From assembly GCF_006159205.1 (NCBI RefSeq), contig NZ_CP040812.1, positions 2,170,001 through 2,234,000 on the forward strand: a stretch of 64,000 nt of DNA, read 5' to 3'. The notes beneath the pieces were generated by a model. That model did no database searches. It was not told where the DNA came from and saw only the letters and a program-made list of their open reading frames with translations. Shown in pieces: positions 15,904 to 24,901 of the stretch. A program made the position numbers and the translations under genes. The DNA is from Antarcticibacterium flavum. GTDB lineage: Bacteria > Bacteroidota > Bacteroidia > Flavobacteriales > Flavobacteriaceae. Position 1 is the first letter of the stretch. Each line of letters starts with the position of its first letter.

Positions 15904-18210
15904 TTAGAATTCAAGTTCATCTGGCAGGGATTGATAATCATCATTATTCCTGCCATAGTCTCTGCAATTCACTTCAATAGTAAGACGTTCGGGTCGGGGA
16001 AAATCTCCCGAGGATATTTCCAGGGAAGGATCTGCATATACCTTTTTCATATAGATCCCCCAAATTGGAAGGGCCATAGTAGCTCCCTGTCCATAACGTA
16101 TGCCCGGGAAATGCACAGAGCGGTGTTCCCCTCCTACCCAAACACCGGTTACCAGGTTTGGTACCATTCCCATGAACCAGCCATCGCTTTGGTTTTGTGT
16201 TGTTCCGGTCTTACCTGCGATTGGGTTCTTAAAATCATAAGGATATCCTGTTACAGCGCGTTGGTAATCGATATTGTTGGTTGCCCAGGTTCCTCTTAAC
16301 CTGGTCCCAGAACCTCCCTGTGTTACTCCCTCCAGGAGGTTTACTGTGACATAGGCTGTTTCCTTGCTCATCACATCCCTGGTCTCGGGCACATGCTGGT
16401 ACAGGATAGTTCCATTCTTATCTTCAATGCGGGTAACAATAACCGGTTTTACATAAACTCCTTCATTCACAAAGGTGCTGTAGGCAGAGACCATTTCGAA
16501 AACGCTCATATCTGCCGTACCAAGTGCAATTGCAGGTCCCTTATCCACATTCCTGGTATCAATTCCCAGTTTATTGAGCATTTCAATCACCGGGCCTGTT
16601 CCTGTCTTATCAATTAAACGGGCAGTAACGGTGTTTACAGATTGTGCCAATGCCTCCTTTAAGGTCATCATCCCGCTGTACTCATTATCACTGTTACGGG
16701 GAGACCAGTCATTCTGGTTTCCATGCCTGCCTGCCTCAATAGTAAAGTGGTTCCTGGGAAGCGTATCACATGGCGATAATTTTAGCTGATCTATAGCAGT
16801 GGCATATACAAAAGGTTTAAAGGTAGAACCTACCTGCCTTTTAGCCTGCTTCACATGTTCATACTTAAAATGCTTGAAGTTTATACCACCAACCCAGGCT
16901 TTTACTTCTCCTGTTTGTGGGGTCATAGACATCATTCCTGTATTAAGGAAGGATTTATAATATCTTATGGAATCCCGTGGGGTCATCACCGTATCCTTGA
17001 TCCCGCTCCAGCTAAAAACGCGCATTTTAGTTTCCTTATCAAAGGATTTCACAATGTCCTCCCTGGATTTTCCCTGGGCTTCCATTTGCTTCCACCTGTC
17101 AGAAATTCGCATTGAACTGTTGATGATACCCTCGATCTCTGCTTCATCTATATCGCGAAAAGGAGCTGTCTTATTATTCTCGTTCTGCCTGTCAAATTCC
17201 TTTTGAAGTTTGGCCATGTGCATTTCTACAGCATCCTCTGCATACTTCTGCATTTTGGAATCCAGGCTGGTGTATATTTTTAATCCGTCCCTGAAGATAT
17301 TATACTGTTCCCCGTCAGGCTTAGGGTTTTTCTCGATCCAGTCCCTCATGAAACCCTGAAGGTATACCCTGAAGTAAGTTGCGATCCCATCATCATGCCC
17401 CTGTGGGGTAAATTTGATTTCCATAGGCAGGGCTTGAAGAGAATCCCTTTCCTGGGTTGTGATAAAATTGTTTTTCGCCATTTGGCCCAATACCACATTA
17501 CGCCGCTGCTCCACAAGGTCTGGCCGGCGCATAGGGTTATAATAAGCTGCGTTTACAAGCATTCCAACCAGTACAGCACTTTCTTCTATATCAAGATCTT
17601 TTGCTTCTTTATCGAAATAGATCCTGGCAGCAGACCGTATTCCAACCGCCTGGTACACAAAATCGTGTTTATTGAAATACATAGTAATGATCTCTTCTTT
17701 GGTATACTGCCTTTCCAGCCTCACCGCGATGATCCATTCCTTAAACTTTTGTAAGACCCTGCCGGTAAAGCTCCTGGAAACATCCTCGGTAAAAAGCTGT
17801 TTTGCGAGCTGTTGGGTAATGGTACTGGCACCTCCCCTTTCGCCAAGATACACCGCTGCACGCATTGTGCCCCTGGCATCTATCCCGGAGTGGTTATGAA
17901 AACGTTCATCTTCAGTAGCAATTAGAGCCTGTACAAGATGGGTTGGCAAATCCTCATATTTTATAGGAGTCCTGTTCTCGCTGTAATACTTTCCAAGGGT
18001 TTCCCCATCTGCCGAAAAAATTTCTGTAGCGAGATTGGTCTCAGGGTTTTCAAGCTCCTCGAATTTTGGCATTTTTCCAAACGCGCCCCAGCTCGCAAGG
18101 AGGAACAGGAAAATAATAGTTAGTATACCAAGGGAAAACAATGTCCAGAAGCCAATAATATATTTACTGTAGCCGGTGTTTTTTTTAGATTTTTTTGATG
18201 GGTTTGCCAT
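15904..18210 (-). CDS. mrcA: Bifunctional penicillin-binding protein 1A (transglycosylase/transpeptidase)
   Basis: A 768-residue class A PBP. A membrane helix spans residues 17-40. The GT51 glycosyltransferase domain follows, with catalytic Glu100 in ATEDERFHNHSG and GGASTITQQLAKQLF. The transpeptidase domain has Ser462 in GSTFKPF, a QSVN motif and Lys667 in KTGTTQNQSDGW. It polymerises and cross-links peptidoglycan at the outer face of the inner membrane. It is the third gene of a ricT-gldH-PBP1A operon, starting 13 bases after the gldH stop, and ends in a clear terminator. Confidence 0.95.
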   Translation of the reverse strand: MANPSKKSKKNTGYSKYIIGFWTLFSLGILTIIFLFLLASWGAFGKMPKFEELENPETNLATEIFSADGETLGKYYSENRTPIKYEDLPTHLVQALIATEDERFHNHSGIDARGTMRAAVYLGERGGASTITQQLAKQLFTEDVSRSFTGRVLQKFKEWIIAVRLERQYTKEEIITMYFNKHDFVYQAVGIRSAARIYFDKEAKDLDIEESAVLVGMLVNAAYYNPMRRPDLVEQRRNVVLGQMAKNNFITTQERDSLQALPMEIKFTPQGHDDGIATYFRVYLQGFMRDWIEKNPKPDGEQYNIFRDGLKIYTSLDSKMQKYAEDAVEMHMAKLQKEFDRQNENNKTAPFRDIDEAEIEGIINSSMRISDRWKQMEAQGKSREDIVKSFDKETKMRVFSWSGIKDTVMTPRDSIRYYKSFLNTGMMSMTPQTGEVKAWVGGINFKHFKYEHVKQAKRQVGSTFKPFVYATAIDQLKLSPCDTLPRNHFTIEAGRHGNQNDWSPRNSDNEYSGMMTLKEALAQSVNTVTARLIDKTGTGPVIEMLNKLGIDTRNVDKGPAIALGTADMSVFEMVSAYSTFVNEGVYVKPVIVTRIEDKNGTILYQHVPETRDVMSKETAYVTVNLLEGVTQGGSGTRLRGTWATNNIDYQRAVTGYPYDFKNPIAGKTGTTQNQSDGWFMGMVPNLVTGVWVGGEHRSVHFPGIRYGQGATMALPIWGIYMKKVYADPSLEISSGDFPRPERLTIEVNCRDYGRNNDDYQSLPDELEF

Positions 18211-18223
18211 TTGTGCAATTACA

Positions 18224-18715
18224 TTAATTTTGGGTATTCTCTATTCGGAAACCTACCTGGGTAATTCCTTCCAGGTTTTCGATACCTTGCTCACTGTCGC
18301 TTTTGCGCATTGCATGCCTTAGGGTGACTTCATACCGGCCGGGTTCATTGAACCTTACCTGTTCCTTATACCACAACTTATTTTCCTTCACGTCACCAAA
18401 TCCTGTGCCAAGCCATTCCCCTCCCGGTGCCGCCATTTGATACTCCAGGGTATCTGTGATCACTTTCCCATATGGAAAATGGATCTGGGCTATTAAAAAA
18501 AGATTGCTATAGGCAAAATCATTGTTATTTCGAACGTTAATAAACAGGTCGTAATTTTGTAAGGTATCTATATTCTCAAGCTTAAACGTTACAACAGAAT
18601 CTTTATTCCATGTACCGGGAAGAGATTTGTATTCGTCGAAAACCCGGTCCTTATCACAAGAGGTAACAAAAGCGGCTGCAAGGACAAGCAGCCCACATAA
18701 AAAAGATCTATGCAT
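18224..18715 (-). CDS. gldH: Gliding motility lipoprotein GldH
   Basis: A 163-residue lipoprotein whose signal sequence ends in the lipobox VTSC (MHRSFLCGLLVLAAAF, VTSC). The mature part is beta-rich, with segments such as YDLFINVRNNNDFAYSNL and PYGKVITDTLEYQMA typical of GldH. In Flavobacterium, GldH is required for gliding and surface adhesin function, linked to type IX secretion; the biochemical role is not settled. I start at the ATG before HRSFLC because longer in-frame starts would put non-signal sequence ahead of the lipobox. It overlaps the ricT stop by 8 bases, consistent with translational coupling. Confidence 0.88.
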   Translation of the reverse strand: MHRSFLCGLLVLAAAFVTSCDKDRVFDEYKSLPGTWNKDSVVTFKLENIDTLQNYDLFINVRNNNDFAYSNLFLIAQIHFPYGKVITDTLEYQMAAPGGEWLGTGFGDVKENKLWYKEQVRFNEPGRYEVTLRHAMRKSDSEQGIENLEGITQVGFRIENTQN

Positions 18716-19874
18716 TCTTAGAAGGTTTTCCTTTACGACGCTTTGATTTTCTTCTCTTCTTATTACCAGATCCTTTTGGAGCATCAAAACGGGTAAGACT
18801 ATCCTGCCCCACCACATTGTTGAAATCTGATTTTGTTTTCTCATCTGCCTCTGCCACTATCTCATATTCCTCAAGGCTGGCAACAGGTTCTTTATCAACA
18901 TTGGCTTTTATGATCTTATTGGCCTGCTCTGCAGTAAGTTTGTGCCAGTTCATCCAGTCTCCTTCATAGGCATACCATAAATAACCCTGGAAAATGTCTA
19001 TTTTTTGACATACCGCTGTACCCTTTTTAGTATACAGCTTTATTTCAGTTTTCGGAAAGGCTTTAAGGGCATCCAGATAGGTGTCCAGTTCATAATTCAA
19101 ACAGCATTTTAGCTTCCCACATTGTCCCGCCAGTTTCTGCGGATTAAGGGATAATTGCTGGTATCGCGCTGCAGAAGTGTTTACAGACCTAAAATCGGTT
19201 AACCAGGTAGAGCAACAAAGTTCCCTCCCGCAGGAACCAATTCCTCCCAGCCTGGAGGCTTCCTGCCTGAAGCCTATTTGCCTCATCTCGATACGGGTAT
19301 TGAATTCCCTGGCAAATTCCTTGATTAGCTGGCGAAAATCCACTCTCTCTTCAGCAGTATAATAAAAGGTAGCCTTGGAAGCATCCCCCTGGAATTCTAT
19401 ATCGCTTATCTTCATGCGCAGGTCCAGCCTTATGGCTATCTCCCGTGCACGCACCTTCATTTTATCTTCCCTGTCACGGGCTTCCTGCCAAACATCTATA
19501 TCCCTTTGGGAAGCTTTTCTATATATCTTAAGGACCTCATCGCTGTCGCGGCTTACCTTCTTTTTCTTCATTTGCACTCGTACCAGCTCCCCGGTAAGGG
19601 TAACAATACCTACATCATGTCCCGGTGAAGCCTCTGTGGCAACAACGTCTCCTATACTTAAACTTAAATTCTCTGTATTTTTAAAAAAGTGCTTTCTCCC
19701 GTTCTTGAAACGTACTTCCACGCAATCAAAGGCCTCAACACCATTTGGCAAGGACATATTGGCCAGCCAGTCAAAAACAGTGAGCTTATTACAACCATCT
19801 GTACCACATGTGCCATTATTCTTACATCCTTTTGGCTGACCGTCTTTGCCGGTCGAGCAACTTGTACATCCCAT
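18708..19874 (-). CDS. ricT: RicT/YaaT family protein with PSP1 domain
   Basis: A 388-residue protein of the PSP1/RicT family. The core includes SDIEFQGDASKATFYYTAEERVDF, the CGRELCCSTW motif and CGKLKCCLNYE, the conserved cysteines that in Bacillus RicT help bind an Fe-S cluster in a complex affecting RNase Y. The first 30 residues add six more cysteines (MGCTSCSTG, CKNNGTCGTDGCNK). The C-terminus is a Lys/Arg-rich tail. It is cytoplasmic. Its partners in Bacteroidota are unknown. It heads the operon with gldH and PBP1A, an arrangement I recall as common in flavobacteria. Confidence 0.85.
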   Translation of the reverse strand: MGCTSCSTGKDGQPKGCKNNGTCGTDGCNKLTVFDWLANMSLPNGVEAFDCVEVRFKNGRKHFFKNTENLSLSIGDVVATEASPGHDVGIVTLTGELVRVQMKKKKVSRDSDEVLKIYRKASQRDIDVWQEARDREDKMKVRAREIAIRLDLRMKISDIEFQGDASKATFYYTAEERVDFRQLIKEFAREFNTRIEMRQIGFRQEASRLGGIGSCGRELCCSTWLTDFRSVNTSAARYQQLSLNPQKLAGQCGKLKCCLNYELDTYLDALKAFPKTEIKLYTKKGTAVCQKIDIFQGYLWYAYEGDWMNWHKLTAEQANKIIKANVDKEPVASLEEYEIVAEADEKTKSDFNNVVGQDSLTRFDAPKGSGNKKRRKSKRRKGKPSKNA

Positions 19875-19989
19875 ATAATATATATTGAAAATCCTGACCT
19901 AATTTGCAGGCCGAATTTGATTTGATAATAAAATTAAAAGGTAAATATACCAATATTTATTGGTACGCTATTTTTTTTGATCTTATTAC

Positions 19990-21021
19990 CTACTGCTTGT
20001 ATTTAAGCACCTCAGATCTTCCTTTTTTAAAGATCTTGTTGCTGTTCGGTATCCCCTTTCTAAGGGCCTTTTGCTCCTCATAAGGAAGCGCGTTGATCTC
20101 TTTACAATTGGTGGAGCAGCAATTATCCATGGCCGCGGCACATTCATCACACTGGATGAACAACAGGTGACACGCCTCATTGGCACAATTAACATGTGTA
20201 TCGCATGGTTTCCCGCACTGGTGACAACTTGCTATAACCTCTGGAGTAATGCGTTCGCTGCGACGGTGATCAAATACAAAGTTCTTACCTATGAATTTAT
20301 TTTCCAGCTTCATATTTTCCACCTGCCTGGCATATTCAATAATACCCCCCTCCAGCTGAAATACATTTTTAAAGCCTTTATGTTTGTAATAAGCGCTGGC
20401 TTTTTCACATCGTATACCACCTGTACAATACATCACAAGGTTCTTATCTTCCTTATGATCCTTAAGATCTTCCTCTATAATATCCAGAGAGTCCCTGAAG
20501 GTATCCACATCTGGTGTTATGGCTCCTTTAAAATGGCCAATTTCACTCTCATAGTGATTCCTCATATCCACCAGGATCGTATTAGGATCTTCCAGTAATT
20601 GATTAAAGGTGGGGGCATCTACATGAACACCTTTATTTCTTACGTCAAAGGTTTCATCATTAAGCCCATCTGCCACGATCTTCTTCCTCACCTTCACCTT
20701 TAATTTAAGGAAGGACATAAGGTCATGCTCGATGGCGATGTTTAACCTAACATTCTCGAGGAAGTAGATACTGTCCAGAAATTCCTTGAATTCATTAAAA
20801 CGTTTCGCAGGAACAGAAAGCTGGGCATTTATGCCTTCATGGGCCACATAGATACGTCCAAGAACTTCCATTTGGTCCCAGGCAATAAAGAGATAATTTC
20901 TAAAAAGATGCGGATTGCCAATTTTGGCGTAGGCGTAAAAAGAAAGAGTGAGCCGGTCTTCCCCGGCCTCCTGTATTAAAGCTGCTCTTTCCTTTGCGCT
21001 TAATTTATTGTACAGTTGCAT
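19990..21021 (-). CDS. trhO: tRNA uridine(34) hydroxylase TrhO (rhodanese family, YceA)
   Basis: A 343-residue rhodanese-like protein. The N-terminal ferredoxin-like part contains GRIYVAHEGINAQLSVP, and the rhodanese domain carries the active cysteine in MYCTGGIRCEKASAYY. The C-terminal 80 residues hold a Cys-rich segment (CHQCGKPCDTHVNC, CHLLFIQCDEC, CCSTNC), probably a zinc site. TrhO proteins make 5-hydroxyuridine at the wobble position of certain tRNAs with oxygen. A TATCTTTG promoter box lies 38 bases upstream. Divergent from recA across a 378-base gap. Confidence 0.92.
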   Translation of the reverse strand: MQLYNKLSAKERAALIQEAGEDRLTLSFYAYAKIGNPHLFRNYLFIAWDQMEVLGRIYVAHEGINAQLSVPAKRFNEFKEFLDSIYFLENVRLNIAIEHDLMSFLKLKVKVRKKIVADGLNDETFDVRNKGVHVDAPTFNQLLEDPNTILVDMRNHYESEIGHFKGAITPDVDTFRDSLDIIEEDLKDHKEDKNLVMYCTGGIRCEKASAYYKHKGFKNVFQLEGGIIEYARQVENMKLENKFIGKNFVFDHRRSERITPEVIASCHQCGKPCDTHVNCANEACHLLFIQCDECAAAMDNCCSTNCKEINALPYEEQKALRKGIPNSNKIFKKGRSEVLKYKQ

Positions 21022-21059
21022 GCTATACCAATTTATTAAGTTAAAGAAAAAATTTTGCG

Positions 21060-21067
21060 CAAAGATA
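21060..21067 (-). promoter_or_regulatory. -7 promoter element of trhO
   Basis: On the minus strand the sequence reads TATCTTTG, an exact TAnnTTTG match, 38 bases before the trhO start codon. No TTG is seen at the expected -33 distance. Confidence 0.5.
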
Positions 21068-21089
21068 AAGGTTTAGATCAAGGGAAGAA

Positions 21090-21122
21090 AAAATGCCCTG
21101 AGATTCTTTCCCAGGGCATTTT
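21090..21122. terminator. Terminator-like hairpin without a cognate gene (between trhO and recA)
   Basis: AAAATGCCCTG and CAGGGCATTTT form a perfect 11-base stem with an 11-base loop, with T runs on either strand. It lies upstream of both flanking genes, so it terminates neither. On the minus strand it could end a short transcript started near 21240 and shield trhO. Confidence 0.65.
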
Positions 21123-21241
21123 TCTGAATGGCTAATTCGTTATTATTATTTTTTACTTACTATCATAAAAAACCAATAACGCTTAGCCTCCATCAATCCT
21201 GCTACTACAACTTAAAAGAATTGTAGTGGCAGAACCGAATC
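21090..21241 (-). ncRNA. Candidate small RNA between recA and trhO
   Basis: A minus-strand TAATTTTG box (21253-21246) would start a transcript of about 150 bases. It would fold a strong hairpin (GCTACTACAA paired with TTGTAGTGGC, 21201-21230) and end at the terminator-like hairpin. No -33 TTG is visible and there is no comparative evidence, so this is a hypothesis. Confidence 0.2.
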
Positions 21242-21399
21242 GATTCAAAATTAAACTCATCTTAAGAAACCTCATATGTCTGCTTCTTTTAATTACTTAT
21301 TAGATGCAGAATTTTCAAAAAGGTTGCGTGTTAAAATTATAGCGATAGAAAAACTTATAGTATTTTAGCAGCACGCATTTAAAAAAGACAGTCATAAAT

Positions 21400-22416
21400 A
21401 TGAGCGCAGATAACAAAGAAAAAGAAGCAAAATTAAAGGCCCTTAAGCTTACCCTGGACAAGATGGATAAGACCTATGGCAAGGGAACGGTGATGAAGAT
21501 GAGTGACCAGGCGATATCTGATGTGGAAGCGATCTCCTCGGGTTCTGTTGGTCTAAATATCGCCCTTGGAGTGGGAGGTTATCCCCGCGGAAGGGTGATC
21601 GAGATCTACGGTCCCGAATCATCTGGTAAAACAACATTAACCCTTCACGCCATAGCAGAGGCTCAAAAAAATGGTGGGATCGCAGCTTTTATTGATGCTG
21701 AACATGCTTTTGACAGGTTTTATGCTGAAGCTCTTGGCGTAGACCTTGAAAATTTGATCATATCTCAACCAGATAATGGGGAGCAGGCCCTTGAAATAAC
21801 CGATAATCTTATACGCTCGGGCGCGATAGACATTATCGTAATCGACTCTGTTGCCGCTCTTACTCCCAAAAGTGAGATCGAGGGAGAAATGGGGGATTCA
21901 AAAATGGGTCTTCATGCACGGCTTATGTCCCAGGCGTTGAGAAAACTTACTTCCAGTATAAGCAAGACCAATTGCACAGTTATCTTCATTAACCAGTTAA
22001 GGGAAAAGATTGGGGTGATGTTTGGAAACCCCGAAACGACTACAGGTGGTAATGCCCTTAAATTCTATGCTTCAGTGAGACTGGATATAAGAAGGTCCAC
22101 CCAGATCAAGGATGCAGCCAGCAATATCATGGGTAACAAGACCCGGGTGAAAGTGGTGAAAAATAAAGTGGCACCTCCATTTAAAACAGCCGAATTCGAT
22201 ATTATGTATGGGGAAGGCATCTCAAAGATTGGAGAGATCATTGACATTGGAGTAGATTACGAGATCATCAAGAAAAGTGGCTCCTGGTTTAGCTATGAGG
22301 ATACAAAACTGGGGCAGGGCCGTGATGCGGTGAAAGCTGTATTAAAGGACAATCCAGATCTTATGGATGAACTTGAAGACAAAATTAAAAATGCCATAAA
22401 ACTGGCAATTGCCTAA
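21400..22416 (+). CDS. recA: Recombinase RecA
   Basis: A 338-residue RecA with the Walker A loop GPESSGKTT, the [17 protein letters not shown] region, the strand-exchange loop with [22 protein letters not shown] and a short acidic/lysine C-terminus. It forms filaments on single-stranded DNA, drives homologous recombination and, where present, SOS repressor cleavage. The gene is monocistronic and ends in a hairpin terminator. I see no palindromic LexA-type site in its upstream region. Confidence 0.98.
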   Translation: MSADNKEKEAKLKALKLTLDKMDKTYGKGTVMKMSDQAISDVEAISSGSVGLNIALGVGGYPRGRVIEIYGPESSGKTTLTLHAIAEAQKNGGIAAFIDAEHAFDRFYAEALGVDLENLIISQPDNGEQALEITDNLIRSGAIDIIVIDSVAALTPKSEIEGEMGDSKMGLHARLMSQALRKLTSSISKTNCTVIFINQLREKIGVMFGNPETTTGGNALKFYASVRLDIRRSTQIKDAASNIMGNKTRVKVVKNKVAPPFKTAEFDIMYGEGISKIGEIIDIGVDYEIIKKSGSWFSYEDTKLGQGRDAVKAVLKDNPDLMDELEDKIKNAIKLAIA

Positions 22417-22438
22417 AAATATTTTTAAATATTTATAA

Positions 22439-22467
22439 AAATCCTGCCTTCGGTGGGATTTTTTTAT
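22439..22467 (+). terminator. recA terminator
   Basis: AATCCTGCC, a TTC loop and GGTGGGATT form a 9-base stem with two G-T pairs, followed by TTTTTTA. It begins 23 bases after the recA stop. Confidence 0.75.
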
Positions 22468-22537
22468 TTGCGTCAACGCAACCCTTTTCGCTATTCTGCA
22501 TCTGATGAATACAACCTACCGGGGCCACCCGAAGATT

Positions 22538-22969
22538 ATGCGAATGAAGAGACTATTACTGCTTGTTTTTATTACAATCCTTTCCACCGGTTGCAGTAGC
22601 GATGATGATGCCGGGGACCTTATGCAAAACCTCGCAAGTGTCCTCTCTGTTGATATGCCCGAAACTTTTGAATTTGGTCAAACCTATGAAATAGAAATAT
22701 TGTATAAACGGCCTACCTCCTGCCATACATTTACAGGCCTGGATGTCTCCAGGGATGAGAATGAGATCACCATAGGAGTGGTTACAAGTTTTAGAACCAG
22801 TAACCCTAATTGTGTGGAAACAGGAAATTTACAGGCCACCTCCGTAATTAATTTTGTTGCAGAACGGGATGATTTTTATATCTTTAAATTCTGGCAGGGA
22901 CGAAATGCGGCAGGAACAGACCAATTTTTAACTATAGAAGTACCCGTAACCCCGCCAGGAGTAGAGTAA
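22538..22969 (+). CDS. Hypothetical lipoprotein upstream of an ECF sigma factor
   Basis: A 143-residue predicted lipoprotein: MRMKRLLLLVFITI then the lipobox LSTGC followed by SSDDDAGD, an acidic +2 region frequent in surface lipoproteins of this phylum. The mature part looks like a single beta-sandwich with two cysteines (in RPTSCHTF and NPNCVETG) that could pair. I chose the third in-frame ATG because it places the signal sequence correctly; starts at 22505 and 22544 are possible. No family recognised. The sigma factor gene starts 20 bases downstream, so the two probably form an operon. Confidence 0.7.
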   Translation: MRMKRLLLLVFITILSTGCSSDDDAGDLMQNLASVLSVDMPETFEFGQTYEIEILYKRPTSCHTFTGLDVSRDENEITIGVVTSFRTSNPNCVETGNLQATSVINFVAERDDFYIFKFWQGRNAAGTDQFLTIEVPVTPPGVE

Positions 22970-22989
22970 TAACTAATATCTCCCGGCAT

Positions 22990-23532
22990 TTGAGTTTAAA
23001 GCAACTCATACATAATTGTAAAAAACAGGATATAAAAGCACAGGAACAGCTTTACAGGCTATATGCCAACAAGCTTTTTGCAGTGTGTCTTAAGTATTCC
23101 AGTAACTACCAACAGGCAGAAGACAACCTGCAGGATGGTTTTATGACAATTTTTGAGAAAATAAAGCAATACCAGGACAAAGGGTCCTTTGAAGGATGGA
23201 TGAAGCGTATTATGATAAATACCACCCTTCAGAAATATAGAAAACAAACGGTTTTTGAGATCTTTAGTGAAGAAAATCTCAAAGAACCGGCTCTTGAAAT
23301 AGATGAGGATACGGTGCCAATGGATTATTTGCTGGAGATCATCCAGGAATTGCCAGACAGGTACCGCCAGGTATTCAACCTGTATGCACTCGACGGTTTT
23401 TCCCACAAGGAGATCGCCGAAATGCTGCAAATAACTACCGGCACATCCAAATCTAACCTTGCAAGGGCGAGAATGATTTTAAAAGAAAGAATAGAAGCCA
23501 ACCAGGTAACAAAGGCGGTTAGTTCGCTGTAG
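22990..23532 (+). CDS. ECF-type RNA polymerase sigma factor
   Basis: A 180-residue sigma-70 family protein with only regions 2 and 4. Region 2 contains FAVCLKYSSNYQQAEDNLQD and GSFEGWMKRIMINT. Region 4 is LPDRYRQVFNLYALDGFSHK followed by EIAEMLQITTGTSKSNLARA, a helix-turn-helix. It starts with TTG; no ATG exists nearby that would keep region 2. It should direct RNA polymerase to a small envelope-related regulon. The gene after it starts 1 base beyond its stop and encodes a membrane protein that could act as its regulator. Confidence 0.9.
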   Translation: MSLKQLIHNCKKQDIKAQEQLYRLYANKLFAVCLKYSSNYQQAEDNLQDGFMTIFEKIKQYQDKGSFEGWMKRIMINTTLQKYRKQTVFEIFSEENLKEPALEIDEDTVPMDYLLEIIQELPDRYRQVFNLYALDGFSHKEIAEMLQITTGTSKSNLARARMILKERIEANQVTKAVSSL

Positions 23533-23533
23533 A

Positions 23534-24898
23534 ATGGAAGAAAGAAAGCATATAGACAGGCTATACCAGGAGAAATTCAAGGATTTCGAGGCTACCCCAC
23601 GCGAGGCGGTCTGGAACAATATATCTGCAAGATTACAGGAAAAGGAACGCAAAAGAAGAAGCGCCTTGCCCCTATGGTACAGGATTGCAGGAGTTGCTGC
23701 AGTTTTAGCACTTCTTTTCAACTATGCCAGTGGTCTTTTTAAATCTACCCCGGCATATGAGCAGGCACCGGTCACCTCAACACAGGAACGGCCTTTTGGA
23801 GAGCTACGGCTTGTTTCCAGCAGCTACAATGAAAATATGATACGGTCGTCCATAATCCTGCAGGCCATTATGCAGGATACGAAAAATAAGGAGACTATTG
23901 AATCGATCACCAATAGTGAAACTGCCACAGGAGAAACTCCTGGAGGAGCAGTTGCAGGATTGGTGAATTACCCTGTTAGAGGAGTTTCAGAGATTCAAAA
24001 TACAGGCACGGCAAGAATGGCCGTGAACAGCTCTGCTTTCTCCACGCGTGCAATGATTGAGCAGGAGAATAATCCCGACACCCCGGTCCTTCCAAATAAT
24101 TTACCTGTAAAGAAAAATATTTTTGAAGAAATATCGCTTGTAGAGGAAGAGACCAGCCAGGAAAAGGCCGCTTCCAAAAAGCTTAGGGTAACCACTACTG
24201 CAGCCCCGGTATATTTTGAGAATATGGGCAGCGGGAATGCTATAGATGCAAGATTTGCCAATAATGAAAGTGGCGGGGAAGTCTCAATGTCCTACGGTAT
24301 CAACCTGGCTTATCAAATTTCTGAAAAACTTAAGATCCGTTCCGGTATTAGTAAGGTGGACTTAAGTCATAATACCCGTGGTATTGCATTTACGGCTACT
24401 GTCAACCCTTCTGCCCTTAGTGGAATAGATTACAGAGGGGGTGAGATCCCAAAGTATCGAATTGAAAACACGGCGGCAAGACCCTTTGGTAATGCCTATG
24501 CCTCTACCGAATTTAATCGTTCCAGCATTGCTGCACCGGCTACGGGGTATCTAAATCAACGCCTTGGGTTCATTGAAGTGCCATTGGAAATCGAATACGT
24601 AATAATAGACAAGAAGATTGGGCTTAACATCATTGGGGGTGGAAGTACCCTTTTTCTTGATGAGAATATGATCTCATTAAATTCTTCCAACTTCTCAACA
24701 GATCTTGGGCAGGCCAATAACCTTAATAATGTAAGCTTTAGTACAAATATAGGTGTGGGTGTGGATTATAAGATCTCTCCACAATTTCAACTTAACCTGG
24801 AGCCTATCTTTAAGTACCAGATCAATACCTATCAAAATTCAACCAACCTGAACCCTTATTTCTTCGGGATCTATTCAGGATTTAGTTTTAAGTTTTAA
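23534..24898 (+). CDS. Anti-sigma-like membrane protein with C-terminal outer-membrane-barrel-like domain
   Basis: A 454-residue protein. Residues 1-45 are charged and helical (MEERKHIDRLYQEKF, VWNNISARLQEKERKRR), like the cytoplasmic part of anti-sigma factors. One membrane helix follows (LPLWYRIAGVAAVLALLFNY). Residues about 65-220 are low-complexity, and the last 230 residues alternate in the manner of beta strands (GVGVDYKISPQFQLNLEPIF) and end in Phe (GFSFKF), like porin-type barrels. It lies 1 base after the ECF sigma gene and probably controls it. How one chain could span both membranes is unclear; proteolytic processing is one possibility. Confidence 0.7.
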   Translation: MEERKHIDRLYQEKFKDFEATPREAVWNNISARLQEKERKRRSALPLWYRIAGVAAVLALLFNYASGLFKSTPAYEQAPVTSTQERPFGELRLVSSSYNENMIRSSIILQAIMQDTKNKETIESITNSETATGETPGGAVAGLVNYPVRGVSEIQNTGTARMAVNSSAFSTRAMIEQENNPDTPVLPNNLPVKKNIFEEISLVEEETSQEKAASKKLRVTTTAAPVYFENMGSGNAIDARFANNESGGEVSMSYGINLAYQISEKLKIRSGISKVDLSHNTRGIAFTATVNPSALSGIDYRGGEIPKYRIENTAARPFGNAYASTEFNRSSIAAPATGYLNQRLGFIEVPLEIEYVIIDKKIGLNIIGGGSTLFLDENMISLNSSNFSTDLGQANNLNNVSFSTNIGVGVDYKISPQFQLNLEPIFKYQINTYQNSTNLNPYFFGIYSGFSFKF

Positions 24899-24901
24899 GA
24901 T

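Larger units (their letters stand above)
21022..21399. other. Intergenic region between divergent trhO and recA
   Basis: This 378-base gap contains the trhO promoter box, a terminator-like hairpin at 21090-21122, a second 10-base-pair hairpin at 21201-21230 and a minus-strand TAnnTTTG box at 21246-21253. A -7-like TATTTTAG lies about 32 bases before the recA ATG. No protein-coding frame is evident. Confidence 0.6.
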
